Positions 6,702 to 13,581 of a stretch of DNA of 13,581 nucleotides are shown piece after piece. Each line of letters begins with the position of its first letter. Within the stretch, counting starts at the first letter, position 1. The notes beneath the pieces are model-generated. The model was not told the DNA's origin, did no database searches, and saw nothing but the letters and a program-made list of their open reading frames with translations. Both the position numbers and the translations under genes were made by a program. The stretch comes from Methylorubrum extorquens (GTDB lineage: Bacteria; Pseudomonadota; Alphaproteobacteria; Rhizobiales; Beijerinckiaceae). Location of the stretch: NCBI GenBank assembly GCA_019695455.1, contig JAEUAC010000456.1:1-13581 (forward strand), given 5' to 3'.

Positions 6702-8539
6702 AGGCCGACCCTCATCAGGGTATCCAGCATCTCCTTGGCCACCGACATGACGCGCGCGTTGGCGCTGTAGGCGGTCTGCAGCTGGATCAGCTGCGCAAGT
6801 TCGGTATCCACGTTGACGCCGGAGAAGTTCGACATCCGGCTCGTGATGTTGCTGAGGACGATCTGCTGCCCGGAATCCAGCGACGTCGCCGAATTGGCCG
6901 CGCTCGCCTGGCTGCTCACGATCTGCGTCGAGAACTCGCCGATCGTGCCCCGGAAGACCGAGGACGAGCCCGCGATCCCGGCCCGCCCCGTGAAGGCGAG
7001 ACGCGTCGACGTGAGGGCGTTGAGAAGCTGGGTCGGCCGCGTGATGTCGCCGGTCGAGACCGTCGGGCCGTATTGCACGAGCAGCGAGGGATCGGCGACG
7101 ACCTGGGCGTTGACGGCGATGCGGCTCGCGAGGCCGGTGAGCTTGGATCCGTTCTCGTAGGAGCCCGTGTAGGTGAGCGTGCCGTCCGTGAAGAGGGGCA
7201 GCGCAGGCTCCCCGCTCGCCGGCCCCGAAACCGTGCGCGAGAGTCCGAAGGCGCTGACCGACGTGGTCGTGCCCGAGCCGAGGACGCGGATCGTCGAGCC
7301 GGTCGTGTTGCTGGCCGTGAAGCCGGTCCCGAGCGCCGTCGCGATCGCGGAGGCGGCCGCCCCGTAGCCGCCGGAGAGGTCGAGCCCGATCACGCCGTCG
7401 CCCGACGCCGTCGCCGCGGCCGCTCCGGCCGCCGAATCGGCCTTCACGAAGGTCAGCGTCCGCATCTGTCCGTTGAAGACGGTCGACACGGTGATCGGGT
7501 TGCCGGCCGACAGGCCGGCGAAGTTCAGGTCGAACCCGGAATCGGCGCCCGAGACGACGGGCGTGCCGGCCACGGGCGTGTTGGACAGCGCCGTCGCGAG
7601 GCCCGCCGCGAGCGCGTCGAGCTGGGTCTGCGCCTCGGGCAGGACCTGGTCGCGCAACTCGGCATAGGCGGCGAACTTGCCCGACCGGATCGCGCCCGTG
7701 CCCAGAAGCGGGACGGACCGTCCGGAGAAGTCCGTGATGGTCAGCGAGCCGACGCTGCTCTTCGCCGGATCCATGTCGAACTTCGACTCGACGCCGACGG
7801 CCGACCGACCGTCGAAGGCGAGCTTCACGGGGTTCACGCCGTCGAACAGCCGCAGGCCGCCCGTGGTCGAGATGGTCTGGCGACCGTCGGACTGCGTGTA
7901 GGTGTCGAGGTCGAAGAACTCCGACAGCTGCTGGATCAGCCCGTCGCGCTGGTCGAGCAGGCTCGCGCTCTCCGCGTTGGCGGGGGAGTCGCTCATGCGG
8001 CTCGTCACGACCTTGATCTGCTGCAGGATGTCGTTGACCTGCCCCGTATAGAGGCCCATCGCGTCCTCGGCCTGCTGGCGCAGGGACTGCACCTGGTCCG
8101 ACAGGGACCGGAGCGAGGTCGCGAGCTCCGACGCATTGGCGAGGACCGCCGCCTTCGTCGTGTAGGACGACGGGTTCGAGACGAGGGCCGACACCGAGGA
8201 GTTGAGCTTCGCCGTCAGCGCCGGAAGGCCCTGGCTCGAGCCGGGCGCATCGAACATGCCGTCGATCGACGCGTGGAAGTCCGACTTGACCGACGTATAG
8301 GCGGCACCGGCCGTCTCGAGCCGCAGCTGGCGCTGCACCAGCGTGTCCAGCACCCGCTGCGCCTGGCCGACGTTGACGCCCGCTCCGACCCCGTCCGCGA
8401 CCCGCTCGGTCGTGTTGAGCACGCGTCGCGTGTAGCCGGGCGTGCCGGAATTCGCGACGTTCTGCGACACGACTTCCATGCCGGCCTGCGTGGCGCGCAG
8501 GCCGGAGACGGCGGTCGTGATGGCAGCGGAGAGGCCCAT
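6698..8539 (-). CDS. flgK: Flagellar hook-associated protein FlgK (HAP1)
   Basis: First hook-filament junction protein, exported through the flagellum and placed on the hook tip before FlgL. It has 613 residues against about 547 in enterics. The N-terminal rod/hook motif is MGLSAAITTAVSGLRATQAG then VSQNVANSGTPGYTRR (about 24-39). The FlgK stretch ESASLLDQRDGLIQQLSEFF is at about 190-209. The C-terminal hook-type helix carries VNVDTELAQLIQLQTAYSAN (about 575-594) and MSVAKEMLDTLM. The middle (about 330-430) holds a Gly/Ala/Thr-rich beta region, FAGLSAGNPITVSTVFNGQM, likely surface-exposed. It lies 17 bp downstream of flgE, with a modest AGGT 9 nt or so before the ATG. Confidence 0.93.
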   Translation of the reverse strand: MGLSAAITTAVSGLRATQAGMEVVSQNVANSGTPGYTRRVLNTTERVADGVGAGVNVGQAQRVLDTLVQRQLRLETAGAAYTSVKSDFHASIDGMFDAPGSSQGLPALTAKLNSSVSALVSNPSSYTTKAAVLANASELATSLRSLSDQVQSLRQQAEDAMGLYTGQVNDILQQIKVVTSRMSDSPANAESASLLDQRDGLIQQLSEFFDLDTYTQSDGRQTISTTGGLRLFDGVNPVKLAFDGRSAVGVESKFDMDPAKSSVGSLTITDFSGRSVPLLGTGAIRSGKFAAYAELRDQVLPEAQTQLDALAAGLATALSNTPVAGTPVVSGADSGFDLNFAGLSAGNPITVSTVFNGQMRTLTFVKADSAAGAAAATASGDGVIGLDLSGGYGAAASAIATALGTGFTASNTTGSTIRVLGSGTTTSVSAFGLSRTVSGPASGEPALPLFTDGTLTYTGSYENGSKLTGLASRIAVNAQVVADPSLLVQYGPTVSTGDITRPTQLLNALTSTRLAFTGRAGIAGSSSVFRGTIGEFSTQIVSSQASAANSATSLDSGQQIVLSNITSRMSNFSGVNVDTELAQLIQLQTAYSANARVMSVAKEMLDTLMRVGL

Positions 8540-8556
8540 GGCTGTCTACCTGTCGG

Positions 8557-9909
8557 TCACCTGATCACGTTGAGGATGTCCTGCAGCATCGTCTGTGCAG
8601 TCGTCAGTACGCGGGTGTTGGCAGAATAGGCCTGCTGGGTAACGATCATCTTAGAGAATTCGTCCGAAATGTCGGTATTCGACGCCTCGACCGAGCCGCC
8701 CGCGATGGAGGCGCCGTTCAGGCCGTAGGTGGGCGCGCCGGACGCGCCCGTGGCCGAGAAGGTGCCGCCGTCCTCGCGGCGGAGCGAGGTGTCGGACGCG
8801 AAATGCGCGACCGTCACCTGGGCGAGCTTCGACTTCTGGCCGTTCGAGAACGAGCCGATGATCGTGCCGTCGGTCTGCACCTCGACGGAGGAGAGCGAGC
8901 CCGACGTGTAGCCGTTCTGGTCGACGCGCGTCGTCGCCTGGCCGTTCGTGTCGCCGGTCTGGGTCAGGCCCTGCGCGAAGCTCAGGTTGACGTTGCCGAT
9001 GTTCGTCCCGTCGATCGTGAGGTTGGTGATCGGGACGCTGGTCGCCGAGGAGAGCTTTCCGTTCGCGTCGAAGGTGACGTTCGACCCGACGCTCTGCCAG
9101 GCGACCTGGTTGCCGGTCGCCTTGGAGTTCGACTGGTAGAAGAGCTGCCAGGTGTTGCCCGTGTTGCTCGATGCCGTCTTGCCCCAGCGCAGCTGGGCGG
9201 TCGAGGCGGTGCCCGACGCCGTATAGAGCGTGATCTCGCCGCCCGTGATCGACTCGTTCAGGAAGACGCTCTGGTCGGCCCCCGTCACGGTTCCCGTCGT
9301 GACCGGGTTGGTCGTGTAGTTGGCGGGCGTGAGGAGGTCGGAATTCGCCGTCGCCGCGTTGTAGGCGTTCGGCTTCGGGATCGACGGCAGGTTGCCGTAG
9401 TAGCGGACCTCGGTCGAGGGCTTCGGCGGCAGGGGCGTCGAGGGCAGCTTGATGGGCGTCGTCTGCGAGCCGGTGACGGCGCCGCTGGACGGATCGTACG
9501 AGGTACCCACGAGGTAGCGGTTCGCGCCGTTCACGAGGTAGCCGTTGATGTCAGTCTTGAAGTCGCCGCGGCGCGTGAACTGGTTGATGCCCGAGAAGCT
9601 CGGGTTGGTGACGGAGCCGTCGTTCTTGCCGACGGCGAAGAAGCCGTTGCCGGACAGCGCCATGTTGGTCGGGATGCCGGTCGGCGTCGTCGTGCCCTGC
9701 GCGACGTTCGAGAAGGCCGAGTAGGACACGCCCGATCCGGTGATCAGGCCGCCCGTCGGCGAATCCGTGACGAGATCGGCGAAGCTCGTCTCGATCCGCT
9801 TGTAGCCGACCGTCTGAGAGTTCGCGATGTTGTTCGAGATGTTCTCGAGCGCGTAGGACTGCGCGGACAGGCCGGACACGGCCGACGACAATGCACCCAG
9901 GATACCCAT
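8557..9909 (-). CDS. flgE: Flagellar hook protein FlgE
   Basis: Structural subunit of the flagellar hook, the universal joint between rod and filament. From the ATG at 9909 it has 450 residues. The N-terminal motif is MGILGALSSAVSGLSAQSYA followed by LENISNNIANSQTVGYKR (about 21-38). The hook core has LSGNGFFAV (86-94) and FTRRGDFKTDINGYLVNG (about 111-128). The distal part has SVEVQTDGTIIGSFSNGQ (about 341-358), and the C-terminus VTQQAYSANTRVLTTAQTML is typical. Residues 150-330 are variable and Ser/Thr/Gly/Asn-rich, as expected for the exposed hook domain. The frame stays open upstream to 10032, but the 41 extra residues do not fit a FlgE and would run across the sigma-54 promoter, so 9909 is chosen. 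It is the first gene of flgE-flgK-flgL. Confidence 0.94.
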   Translation of the reverse strand: MGILGALSSAVSGLSAQSYALENISNNIANSQTVGYKRIETSFADLVTDSPTGGLITGSGVSYSAFSNVAQGTTTPTGIPTNMALSGNGFFAVGKNDGSVTNPSFSGINQFTRRGDFKTDINGYLVNGANRYLVGTSYDPSSGAVTGSQTTPIKLPSTPLPPKPSTEVRYYGNLPSIPKPNAYNAATANSDLLTPANYTTNPVTTGTVTGADQSVFLNESITGGEITLYTASGTASTAQLRWGKTASSNTGNTWQLFYQSNSKATGNQVAWQSVGSNVTFDANGKLSSATSVPITNLTIDGTNIGNVNLSFAQGLTQTGDTNGQATTRVDQNGYTSGSLSSVEVQTDGTIIGSFSNGQKSKLAQVTVAHFASDTSLRREDGGTFSATGASGAPTYGLNGASIAGGSVEASNTDISDEFSKMIVTQQAYSANTRVLTTAQTMLQDILNVIR

Positions 9910-9918
9910 TACGCCGAT

Positions 9919-9922
9919 CTCC
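9919..9922 (-). promoter_or_regulatory. Ribosome binding site of flgE
   Basis: On the minus strand GGAG is followed, after 9 nt, by the ATG at 9909. Together with the MGILGALSSAVSGL opening it fixes the flgE start. Confidence 0.6.
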
Positions 9923-9956
9923 AGGCCCGGCGAACGACCGGAACCGGAGGGGAGAC

Positions 9957-9972
9957 AGCACTCCGCGTGCCA
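9957..9972 (-). promoter_or_regulatory. Sigma-54 (RpoN) promoter of the flgEKL operon
   Basis: The minus strand reads TGGCACGCGGAGTGCT. Against the sigma-54 consensus TGGCACG-N4-TTGCW it differs only at the first T of TTGC. The invariant GG (9971-9970) and GC (9959-9958) are exactly 10 nt apart. Transcription would start near 9946, giving a leader of about 37 nt before the flgE ATG. Sigma-54 control of hook genes is established in Caulobacter; use here is inferred. Confidence 0.75.
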
Positions 9973-9976
9973 CATC

Positions 9977-9989
9977 CAAGCCGTTGAAG
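9977..9989 (-). promoter_or_regulatory. Weak IHF-like site next to the flgE promoter
   Basis: The minus strand reads CTTCAACGGCTTG, which matches 7 of 9 specified positions of the IHF consensus WATCAA-N4-TTR. It lies between the upstream inverted repeats and the sigma-54 promoter, where a DNA-bending protein is often used. It sits only 4 bp from the -24 element, closer than usual, so chance similarity is quite possible. Confidence 0.25.
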
Positions 9990-10026
9990 ACGCACGCCGA
10001 ATCCGGCGGCTCTCGGCCGGGACGCC

Positions 10027-10059
10027 CGGCAATTGCCGCCCGGTCGGCAGGAATTGCCG
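10027..10059. promoter_or_regulatory. Paired inverted repeats upstream of flgE, candidate FlbD-type enhancer
   Basis: Two inverted repeats stand side by side: CGGCAATTGCCG at 10027-10038 and CGGCAGGAATTGCCG at 10045-10059 (half-sites CGGCA and TGCCG). They share the direct repeat AATTGCCGC, at 10031-10039 and 10052-10060, 21 bp apart, or two helical turns. They lie about 80-115 bp upstream of the predicted flgE start, the distance at which FlbD-bound ftr enhancers sit in Caulobacter flagellar promoters. They also lie just past the ycjF stop, so an RNA hairpin role is an alternative. Confidence 0.5.
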
Positions 10060-10063
10060 CGCG

Positions 10064-11047
10064 TCAGGCCTCCTTGTCGGCCCGGGAGAACAGCTCGCCG
10101 GCGACGTCGCCGATGCGCGGCGGCTCCTCCCGGATGTAGGGAAGCGGCCGGCAGACCTCGATGGCCGCGAGGCCGAACCGGGCGGTCATGAGCCCGTTCA
10201 GCACCCCCTCCCCCAGCTTGGCCGAGACGCGCGCCGCGAGGCCGAGGCCCAGCGCCTGCTGCAGCAGGCTGTCCCCGACCGCGACGCCGCCCGTCACGGC
10301 GAGGTGGTTCACGGCCGCCCGCGCGAGGCGCAGGCCGCCGAGGAGGCCCGGGCGTCCGCCGTAGAGCCGCGCGATGCGGCCGAGCATGGCGGCGGCCGCC
10401 CAGACGACGAAGGCGACGTCGACGATGGCGCGGGGCGACAGGGCCGTCACGCCCGCCACGCGGCGGGCCGCGGCGGCGACGATGCGCTTGGCGTCCTCGT
10501 CGAGCGGGGCGACCAGGGTGCGCTCGGCCAGCGCGAGCCGGTCCTCGGCGTCCAGGATCTCGTCGGCCACGTCCGCCACCCGGGGGCCGATCGTGCGCAC
10601 CTCCCGCGCCGCGTAGAGGTCCGCGACCCGGCCCGCGACGCGCTTCGCGCCCTCGTGGTCGCGGGACGCGAGCGCGTCCGCGGCCTCGCTCCGCAGCGCC
10701 TCGATCCGGCGCTCGCGCCAGACGCCCCGCAGCTCGCGACCGACGATGGCGAGGAGCGACAGGACCGCCAGGACGGCGAGCCCGAGCGCCACCCAGCCGA
10801 GCCACGGCGCCGCCGCGAACAGGTCCGCGATGAGGCGCTCGATCGCGAGGCCGATGCCGAGCGAGGCGAGGCTGCCGAGCGCGCCGAGGAGGATGGACGT
10901 CCAGGGCACGCCGCGGCGGGAGGGCGCCGGCAGGACGGGGGTGCCGTCCGCCGCCTCGATCGCGTCGGCCGGCTCCTCCGTGACGAGGGGCGCCACCGCG
11001 GCGGGGCCGGTGGCGTCGAGCCGGAAGGCGCGCGGCCGCGAGGTCAT
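10064..11047 (-). CDS. ycjF: YcjF-like membrane protein (UPF0283 / TIGR01620 family)
   Basis: Inner-membrane protein of the family usually encoded next to the YcjX P-loop protein; the biochemical role is unknown. It has 327 residues from the ATG at 11047. A variable, acidic/Pro-rich N-terminus of about 45 residues is followed by two transmembrane segments, about 48-68 (ILLGALGSLASLGIGLAI) and 80-102 (WLGWVALGLAVLAVLSLLAI). A cytoplasmic helical stretch comes next, then a third hydrophobic segment near 206-223. The C-terminal part has the family-type motif SPRAIVDVAFVVW and GGVAVGDSLLQQALG, and the end RPLPYIREEPPRIGDVAGEL, which I recognise from alphaproteobacterial members. The start overlaps the ycjX stop by 4 bp. 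A much longer open frame upstream (to about 12073) lies over ycjX and is a shadow. Confidence 0.87.
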   Translation of the reverse strand: MTSRPRAFRLDATGPAAVAPLVTEEPADAIEAADGTPVLPAPSRRGVPWTSILLGALGSLASLGIGLAIERLIADLFAAAPWLGWVALGLAVLAVLSLLAIVGRELRGVWRERRIEALRSEAADALASRDHEGAKRVAGRVADLYAAREVRTIGPRVADVADEILDAEDRLALAERTLVAPLDEDAKRIVAAAARRVAGVTALSPRAIVDVAFVVWAAAAMLGRIARLYGGRPGLLGGLRLARAAVNHLAVTGGVAVGDSLLQQALGLGLAARVSAKLGEGVLNGLMTARFGLAAIEVCRPLPYIREEPPRIGDVAGELFSRADKEA

Positions 11048-12483
11048 GCGAGACGGTCTCCGAGCAGGAAGTCGAGGGCGCGGTCGAGCCGGATCTGCGG
11101 CAGCGGCTCCGGCCGGCCGGTCGGGCCGAGGTCGATGGCGGGCGGACGGAAGCGCGGGAAGCGGAGCGAGCCCGGCGCGACGGCGCCGTCGAGCACGGCC
11201 TTCGGGTCCGCCGGGAACTCGCCCGGGTAGATCGCCGCCTCGGTCGCGCCGTCGAAGACCTGGTCGCCGATCCGCTCCCCCGCCTCCGGCGTTCCGACCA
11301 CGGCCCGCAGCGTCTCGCCGCCGTCCCGGACCGAGGCCTCGCGCGTCGCCCGCACGGAGGCGAGCGCGACCGACCCGACCTTCGCGCCGGCGGCCTCCGT
11401 GCGCCGCACGGCACGCGCCACGAGATGGCGGAGCAGCCGCTCCAGACGGTCGTGCTCGGTGTGGTGCAGGTGGTCGGCCTTCGTGGCCGCGAAGAGCACG
11501 CGATCGGCCCGCGGCGCGAACAGCCGCGACAGCAGCGTGTTCCGCCCCGCGTTGAAGGCGACCAGCACGCGGTCCAGCGCGTCCTCGAGCTCGGCCAGGG
11601 CGACGGGACCCGCATCGATCGCCGCCAGGACGTCGACCCGCACGATCTGCCGGTCGAGCCGCTGGAAGTGATCGCGGAAGAAGGGCGCGACGACCTTCGC
11701 CTTGTAGCTCTCGAACCGGCGCTCCATGAGCCCCGCCAGCGTGCCCGGCGCGACCGACCGTCCCGGCGCGAGGTCGAGCGGGGCGAAGGTCAGGGCCGGC
11801 GAGCCGGCGAGGTCGCCCGGCATCAGGAAGCGGCCGGGCGGCGTGGTCGCCACGCTCTCGGGATCGGCCCGCAGCGCCTGCAGGTAGGTGCGGAACGCGG
11901 CGGAGGCGACCTCGGCCGCCCGTTCGTCCGCGGCCCCGGCGGGGTCGCGCCCGGACAGGTCCGCGAGCCAGGGGCCGGCCGCCGGCGCGCGCTCGGGCCG
12001 GCGGGCCGCCGCGACGCTCTCCCGCGACCAGGTCGCGTAGTCCGCATCCACGAGCGCCAGGTCGAGCAGCCACTCGCCCGGGTAGTCCACGATGTCGAGC
12101 GTGAGCCGGGCCGGGCCGCCGCGCCAGCGCGAGACGCGCTCGTAGTCGATGTCGAGGCGGAGCTCCGAGATCCGGGTGGTGGAGCCCGGCCAGAGGCGCT
12201 CGCGCACGAGCGCGTCGAGGTTCTGCTCGAAGGCGAAGCGCGGCACGTCGTCGTCCGGCTGGAGGGCGAGCCGGGCGCGGCGGATGCGGCCCTCGGCGGC
12301 GGGCCGGAAGGCGGGCAGCGGCGTGCCGCGCACGAGGTGGTGGACGAGCGCGGTCGTGAACACGGTCTTGCCCGACCGGGCCAGCCCGGTCACGCCGAGC
12401 CGCAGCGTCGGCCGGAGCAGGTTCTCGCCGGCCTCGAAGGCCGATTGCGCGGCGCCGGCGGCGCGATCGATGAGGGACGGCAA
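11044..12483 (-). CDS. ycjX: YcjX-like P-loop GTPase/ATPase family protein
   Basis: Predicted cytoplasmic nucleotide-binding protein of the YcjX family, paired with YcjF and linked in E. coli to the phage-shock regulon. From TTG 12483 it has 479 residues (E. coli YcjX about 465). Walker A is GLARSGKT at 33-40 within TLRLGVTGLARSGKTVFTTA. A DxxG-type motif lies in DIVDYPGEWLLDLAL (about 130-144), and a TKAD motif in LFAATKADHLHHTEHDRL (about 330-347) resembles the G4 guanine-specificity motif. The C-terminus DLGPTGRPEPLPQIRLDRAL and FLLGDRLA is typical. No ATG or GTG gives a sensible start. TTG 12483, yielding MPSLIDRAAGAAQSAFEAGE, matches family N-termini as I recall them; TTG 12597 would add 38 unlikely residues. 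The stop overlaps the ycjF start. Confidence 0.87.
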   Translation of the reverse strand: MPSLIDRAAGAAQSAFEAGENLLRPTLRLGVTGLARSGKTVFTTALVHHLVRGTPLPAFRPAAEGRIRRARLALQPDDDVPRFAFEQNLDALVRERLWPGSTTRISELRLDIDYERVSRWRGGPARLTLDIVDYPGEWLLDLALVDADYATWSRESVAAARRPERAPAAGPWLADLSGRDPAGAADERAAEVASAAFRTYLQALRADPESVATTPPGRFLMPGDLAGSPALTFAPLDLAPGRSVAPGTLAGLMERRFESYKAKVVAPFFRDHFQRLDRQIVRVDVLAAIDAGPVALAELEDALDRVLVAFNAGRNTLLSRLFAPRADRVLFAATKADHLHHTEHDRLERLLRHLVARAVRRTEAAGAKVGSVALASVRATREASVRDGGETLRAVVGTPEAGERIGDQVFDGATEAAIYPGEFPADPKAVLDGAVAPGSLRFPRFRPPAIDLGPTGRPEPLPQIRLDRALDFLLGDRLA

Positions 12484-12610
12484 GGCGGATCCGCAGCGGG
12501 CGAGGTGCCGGGCCGGAGGCCGGGCCTCTGGGAACGCATGGCGGGGAGCCTGGTTCGAGCCCGCCGCCGGGACGCCGCCGGCGCCGCTCGCCAGCAAGGA
12601 AATCCGCCGG

Positions 12611-13114
12611 TCAGGCGATCGCGTCGGGCGCCGTGAAGGAGACGAGCGTCGCCCGCCCGCCCCGGAGTTCGGACCAGTGGGCGACGTCGAGGTCGAGGAC
12701 CGCGACGGCGCCGGTGGGGAAGTCGTCCGGCGCGGGCGACGCGCCGGGCGCCGCGCCGTCCAGCAGCGCCGCGGCGAGTTCGTGGATCGTCGGGTTGTGG
12801 CCGACGAGGATCAGCGGGTCGGCCGCGTCCGGCTGCTGCCGCACCAGCGCGACGAGGTCGCCGGCATCGCCCGAATAGATCGGCTCCTCGATCCGCACGG
12901 GCACGTCGCCCAGCCCCGTGCGGGCGCGGTCCCAGGTCTCGCGCGTCCGGGCCGAGGGCGACACGAGGGCGGCCGCCGGCCGGAATCCGTCCCGCGGCAG
13001 GAGGGTCGCGACCCGTTCCGTCTGCGCACGACCCGTGGGCGAGAGCTCTCGGTCGCGGTCGGTCTTGGTCTTGGCGACGGCCTGGGCGTGGCGCAGGAGG
13101 ATGAGGCGTTTCAT
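12611..13114 (-). CDS. SixA-like histidine phosphatase family protein
   Basis: Member of the phosphohistidine (histidine phosphatase) branch, 167 residues, close to SixA in size and layout. The catalytic signature is LLRHAQA with R8 and H9 (RHA instead of RHG, as in SixA-type proteins). LSPTGRAQ follows at 24-31, SPSARTRETW at 52-61 supplies a further conserved Arg, and LVGHNPTIHELA at about 103-114 holds the second catalytic His. FPTGAVAVLDLD then leads to the end, as in SixA. SixA removes phosphate from histidine phosphotransfer (HPt) or PTS-type proteins; the target here is unknown. The ATG overlaps the recJ stop as ATGA, so the two are probably cotranscribed. A 127-bp gap without an evident terminator leads to ycjX. 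Confidence 0.9.
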   Translation of the reverse strand: MKRLILLRHAQAVAKTKTDRDRELSPTGRAQTERVATLLPRDGFRPAAALVSPSARTRETWDRARTGLGDVPVRIEEPIYSGDAGDLVALVRQQPDAADPLILVGHNPTIHELAAALLDGAAPGASPAPDDFPTGAVAVLDLDVAHWSELRGGRATLVSFTAPDAIA

Positions 13115-13581
13115 GCCGCGATGGTACCACGGGCCGGCGCCGCATCCAGGACGCGGAGCTCGACGCGCTCGCCCCCTCCCCAGCGATCGAGGGAGAGCGT
13201 GCCGGCGACGTGGATCGTCTCGCCGGCCGAGGCCAGGAGGAGGCGGCCGACCGGGCTCTCGGACGACCGGAACGCGACGGCCCGCAGGACGGCGCCGTCG
13301 CCGCCCTTGAGCTGCGCGCGCACGTGGCCGTTCCCGACGATCCGGACGTCCGCGACCCGCAGGCCGCCGAAGGCGAAGACGGGTTCGGGCTGGCCCGCCC
13401 CGAAGGGGCCGGCGGCCTCGAGCGCCTTCACGACGTCGACGCTCGCGCCGCCCGCCCCGAGCGCGCCGTCGAGGACGAGCGGAGCCGGCTCGCGCTCGGC
13501 GGAGATGGCCGGGAGGCCCGCCGCGACCGACGCCGCGAAGCCGTCGAGCCCGCCCGCCGCCACCGTCGCGCCGGCCGCCAT
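13111..13581 (-). CDS. recJ: Single-stranded-DNA-specific exonuclease RecJ, C-terminal part
   Basis: Fragment of the 5'-3' single-strand exonuclease used in recombination and mismatch or base-excision repair. The frame enters from the right edge and gives the last 156 residues; the Met at 13581 is internal, not a start, because it opens MAAGATVAAGGLDGF, the region after the conserved GGH motif of the DHHA1 domain. Further RecJ landmarks are VKALEAAGPFGAGQPEPVFA (about 51-70), the OB-fold pieces VRAQLKGGDGAVLRAVAFR, and the ending HVAGTLSLDRWGGGERVEL then RVLDAAPA. The catalytic DHH domain lies outside the window. The stop overlaps the phosphatase start by 4 bp. Confidence 0.9.
   Translation of the reverse strand: MAAGATVAAGGLDGFAASVAAGLPAISAEREPAPLVLDGALGAGGASVDVVKALEAAGPFGAGQPEPVFAFGGLRVADVRIVGNGHVRAQLKGGDGAVLRAVAFRSSESPVGRLLLASAGETIHVAGTLSLDRWGGGERVELRVLDAAPARGTIAA

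Noticed and set aside
7073..8629. 518-codon open frame on the plus strand across flgK
   Set aside because: Low-complexity Arg/Gly/Glu composition, antisense to a well-conserved FlgK; a GC-driven shadow.
8803..9987. 394-codon open frame on the plus strand across flgE
   Set aside because: Same composition bias and no family motif; flgE on the other strand explains the coding signal.
9910..10032. 41-residue N-terminal extension of FlgE
   Set aside because: Hook proteins begin with the MGILGALSSAVSGL-type motif, and the extension covers the sigma-54 promoter and leader.
10064..12073. Extended 669-codon frame suggesting a fusion ahead of YcjF
   Set aside because: The extra N-terminal part is out of frame over ycjX and is Arg/Ala/Gly-rich noise; the ATG at 11047 overlapping the ycjX stop is the real start.
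12552..12562. GGTTCGAGCCC resembling a tRNA T-loop, possible tRNA or attachment site
   Set aside because: Flanking bases do not pair into a T-stem and no acceptor or anticodon arm is visible; no integrase or repeat supports an att site.
1..13581. CRISPR array, insertion sequence or prophage
   Set aside because: No regularly spaced repeats, transposase motifs, terminal inverted repeats or phage genes were seen; all long stretches are filled by core genes.

Overview
The window reads as chromosomal DNA of a high-GC alphaproteobacterium, most likely Methylobacterium or a close Hyphomicrobiales relative. Support comes from a DUF2794 protein (an alphaproteobacterial family), the strong G/C bias at third codon positions, the flgE-flgK-flgL order, and a FlgL with the long central region I recall from Bradyrhizobium/Methylobacterium-type proteins. 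The genus is inference; no marker gene lies in the window.

Layout. (1) Positions 1-311, minus strand: 5' part of a DUF2794 gene running off the left edge. (2) 312-583: a 272-bp divergent intergenic region with a small hairpin near DUF2794 and a perfect 16-bp palindrome upstream of the transporter operon. (3) 584-5167, plus strand: a complete branched-chain-amino-acid-type (HAAT) ABC importer in the order permease (LivH-like), permease (LivM-like), ATPase (LivG-like), ATPase (LivF-like), periplasmic binding protein. The first four genes overlap end to end. The binding-protein gene follows after 56 bp and has the best ribosome binding site. (4) 5168-5201: a 34-bp gap between convergent genes, holding a perfect 8-bp GC stem-loop. 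(5) 9909-5202, minus strand: flagellar operon flgE (hook), flgK and flgL (hook-filament junction). (6) 9910-10063: an intergenic control region with a near-consensus sigma-54 promoter and, about 80-115 bp upstream of the predicted start, two inverted repeats sharing a 9-bp direct repeat spaced 21 bp apart. (7) 13581-10064, minus strand: the 3' end of recJ, a SixA-like histidine phosphatase, a YcjX-like P-loop protein and a YcjF-like membrane protein. The recJ/sixA-like and ycjX/ycjF pairs each overlap by 4 bp (ATGA).

How the genes work together. The five transporter genes can form one complete high-affinity importer; its substrate cannot be read from sequence. flgE, flgK and flgL make the consecutive structures hook, first junction and second junction, which explains late, sigma-54-type control of the operon as in Caulobacter. 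YcjX and YcjF are a conserved pair linked elsewhere to envelope stress; their adjacency to flagellar genes may be incidental.

Most of the window is ordinary, well-conserved core genome. I found no CRISPR array, insertion sequence, prophage, tRNA or rRNA, and no clearly new multi-gene system. The points most worth checking are the flgE control region, the non-canonical ABC signature of the LivG-like ATPase, and the palindrome upstream of the transporter.
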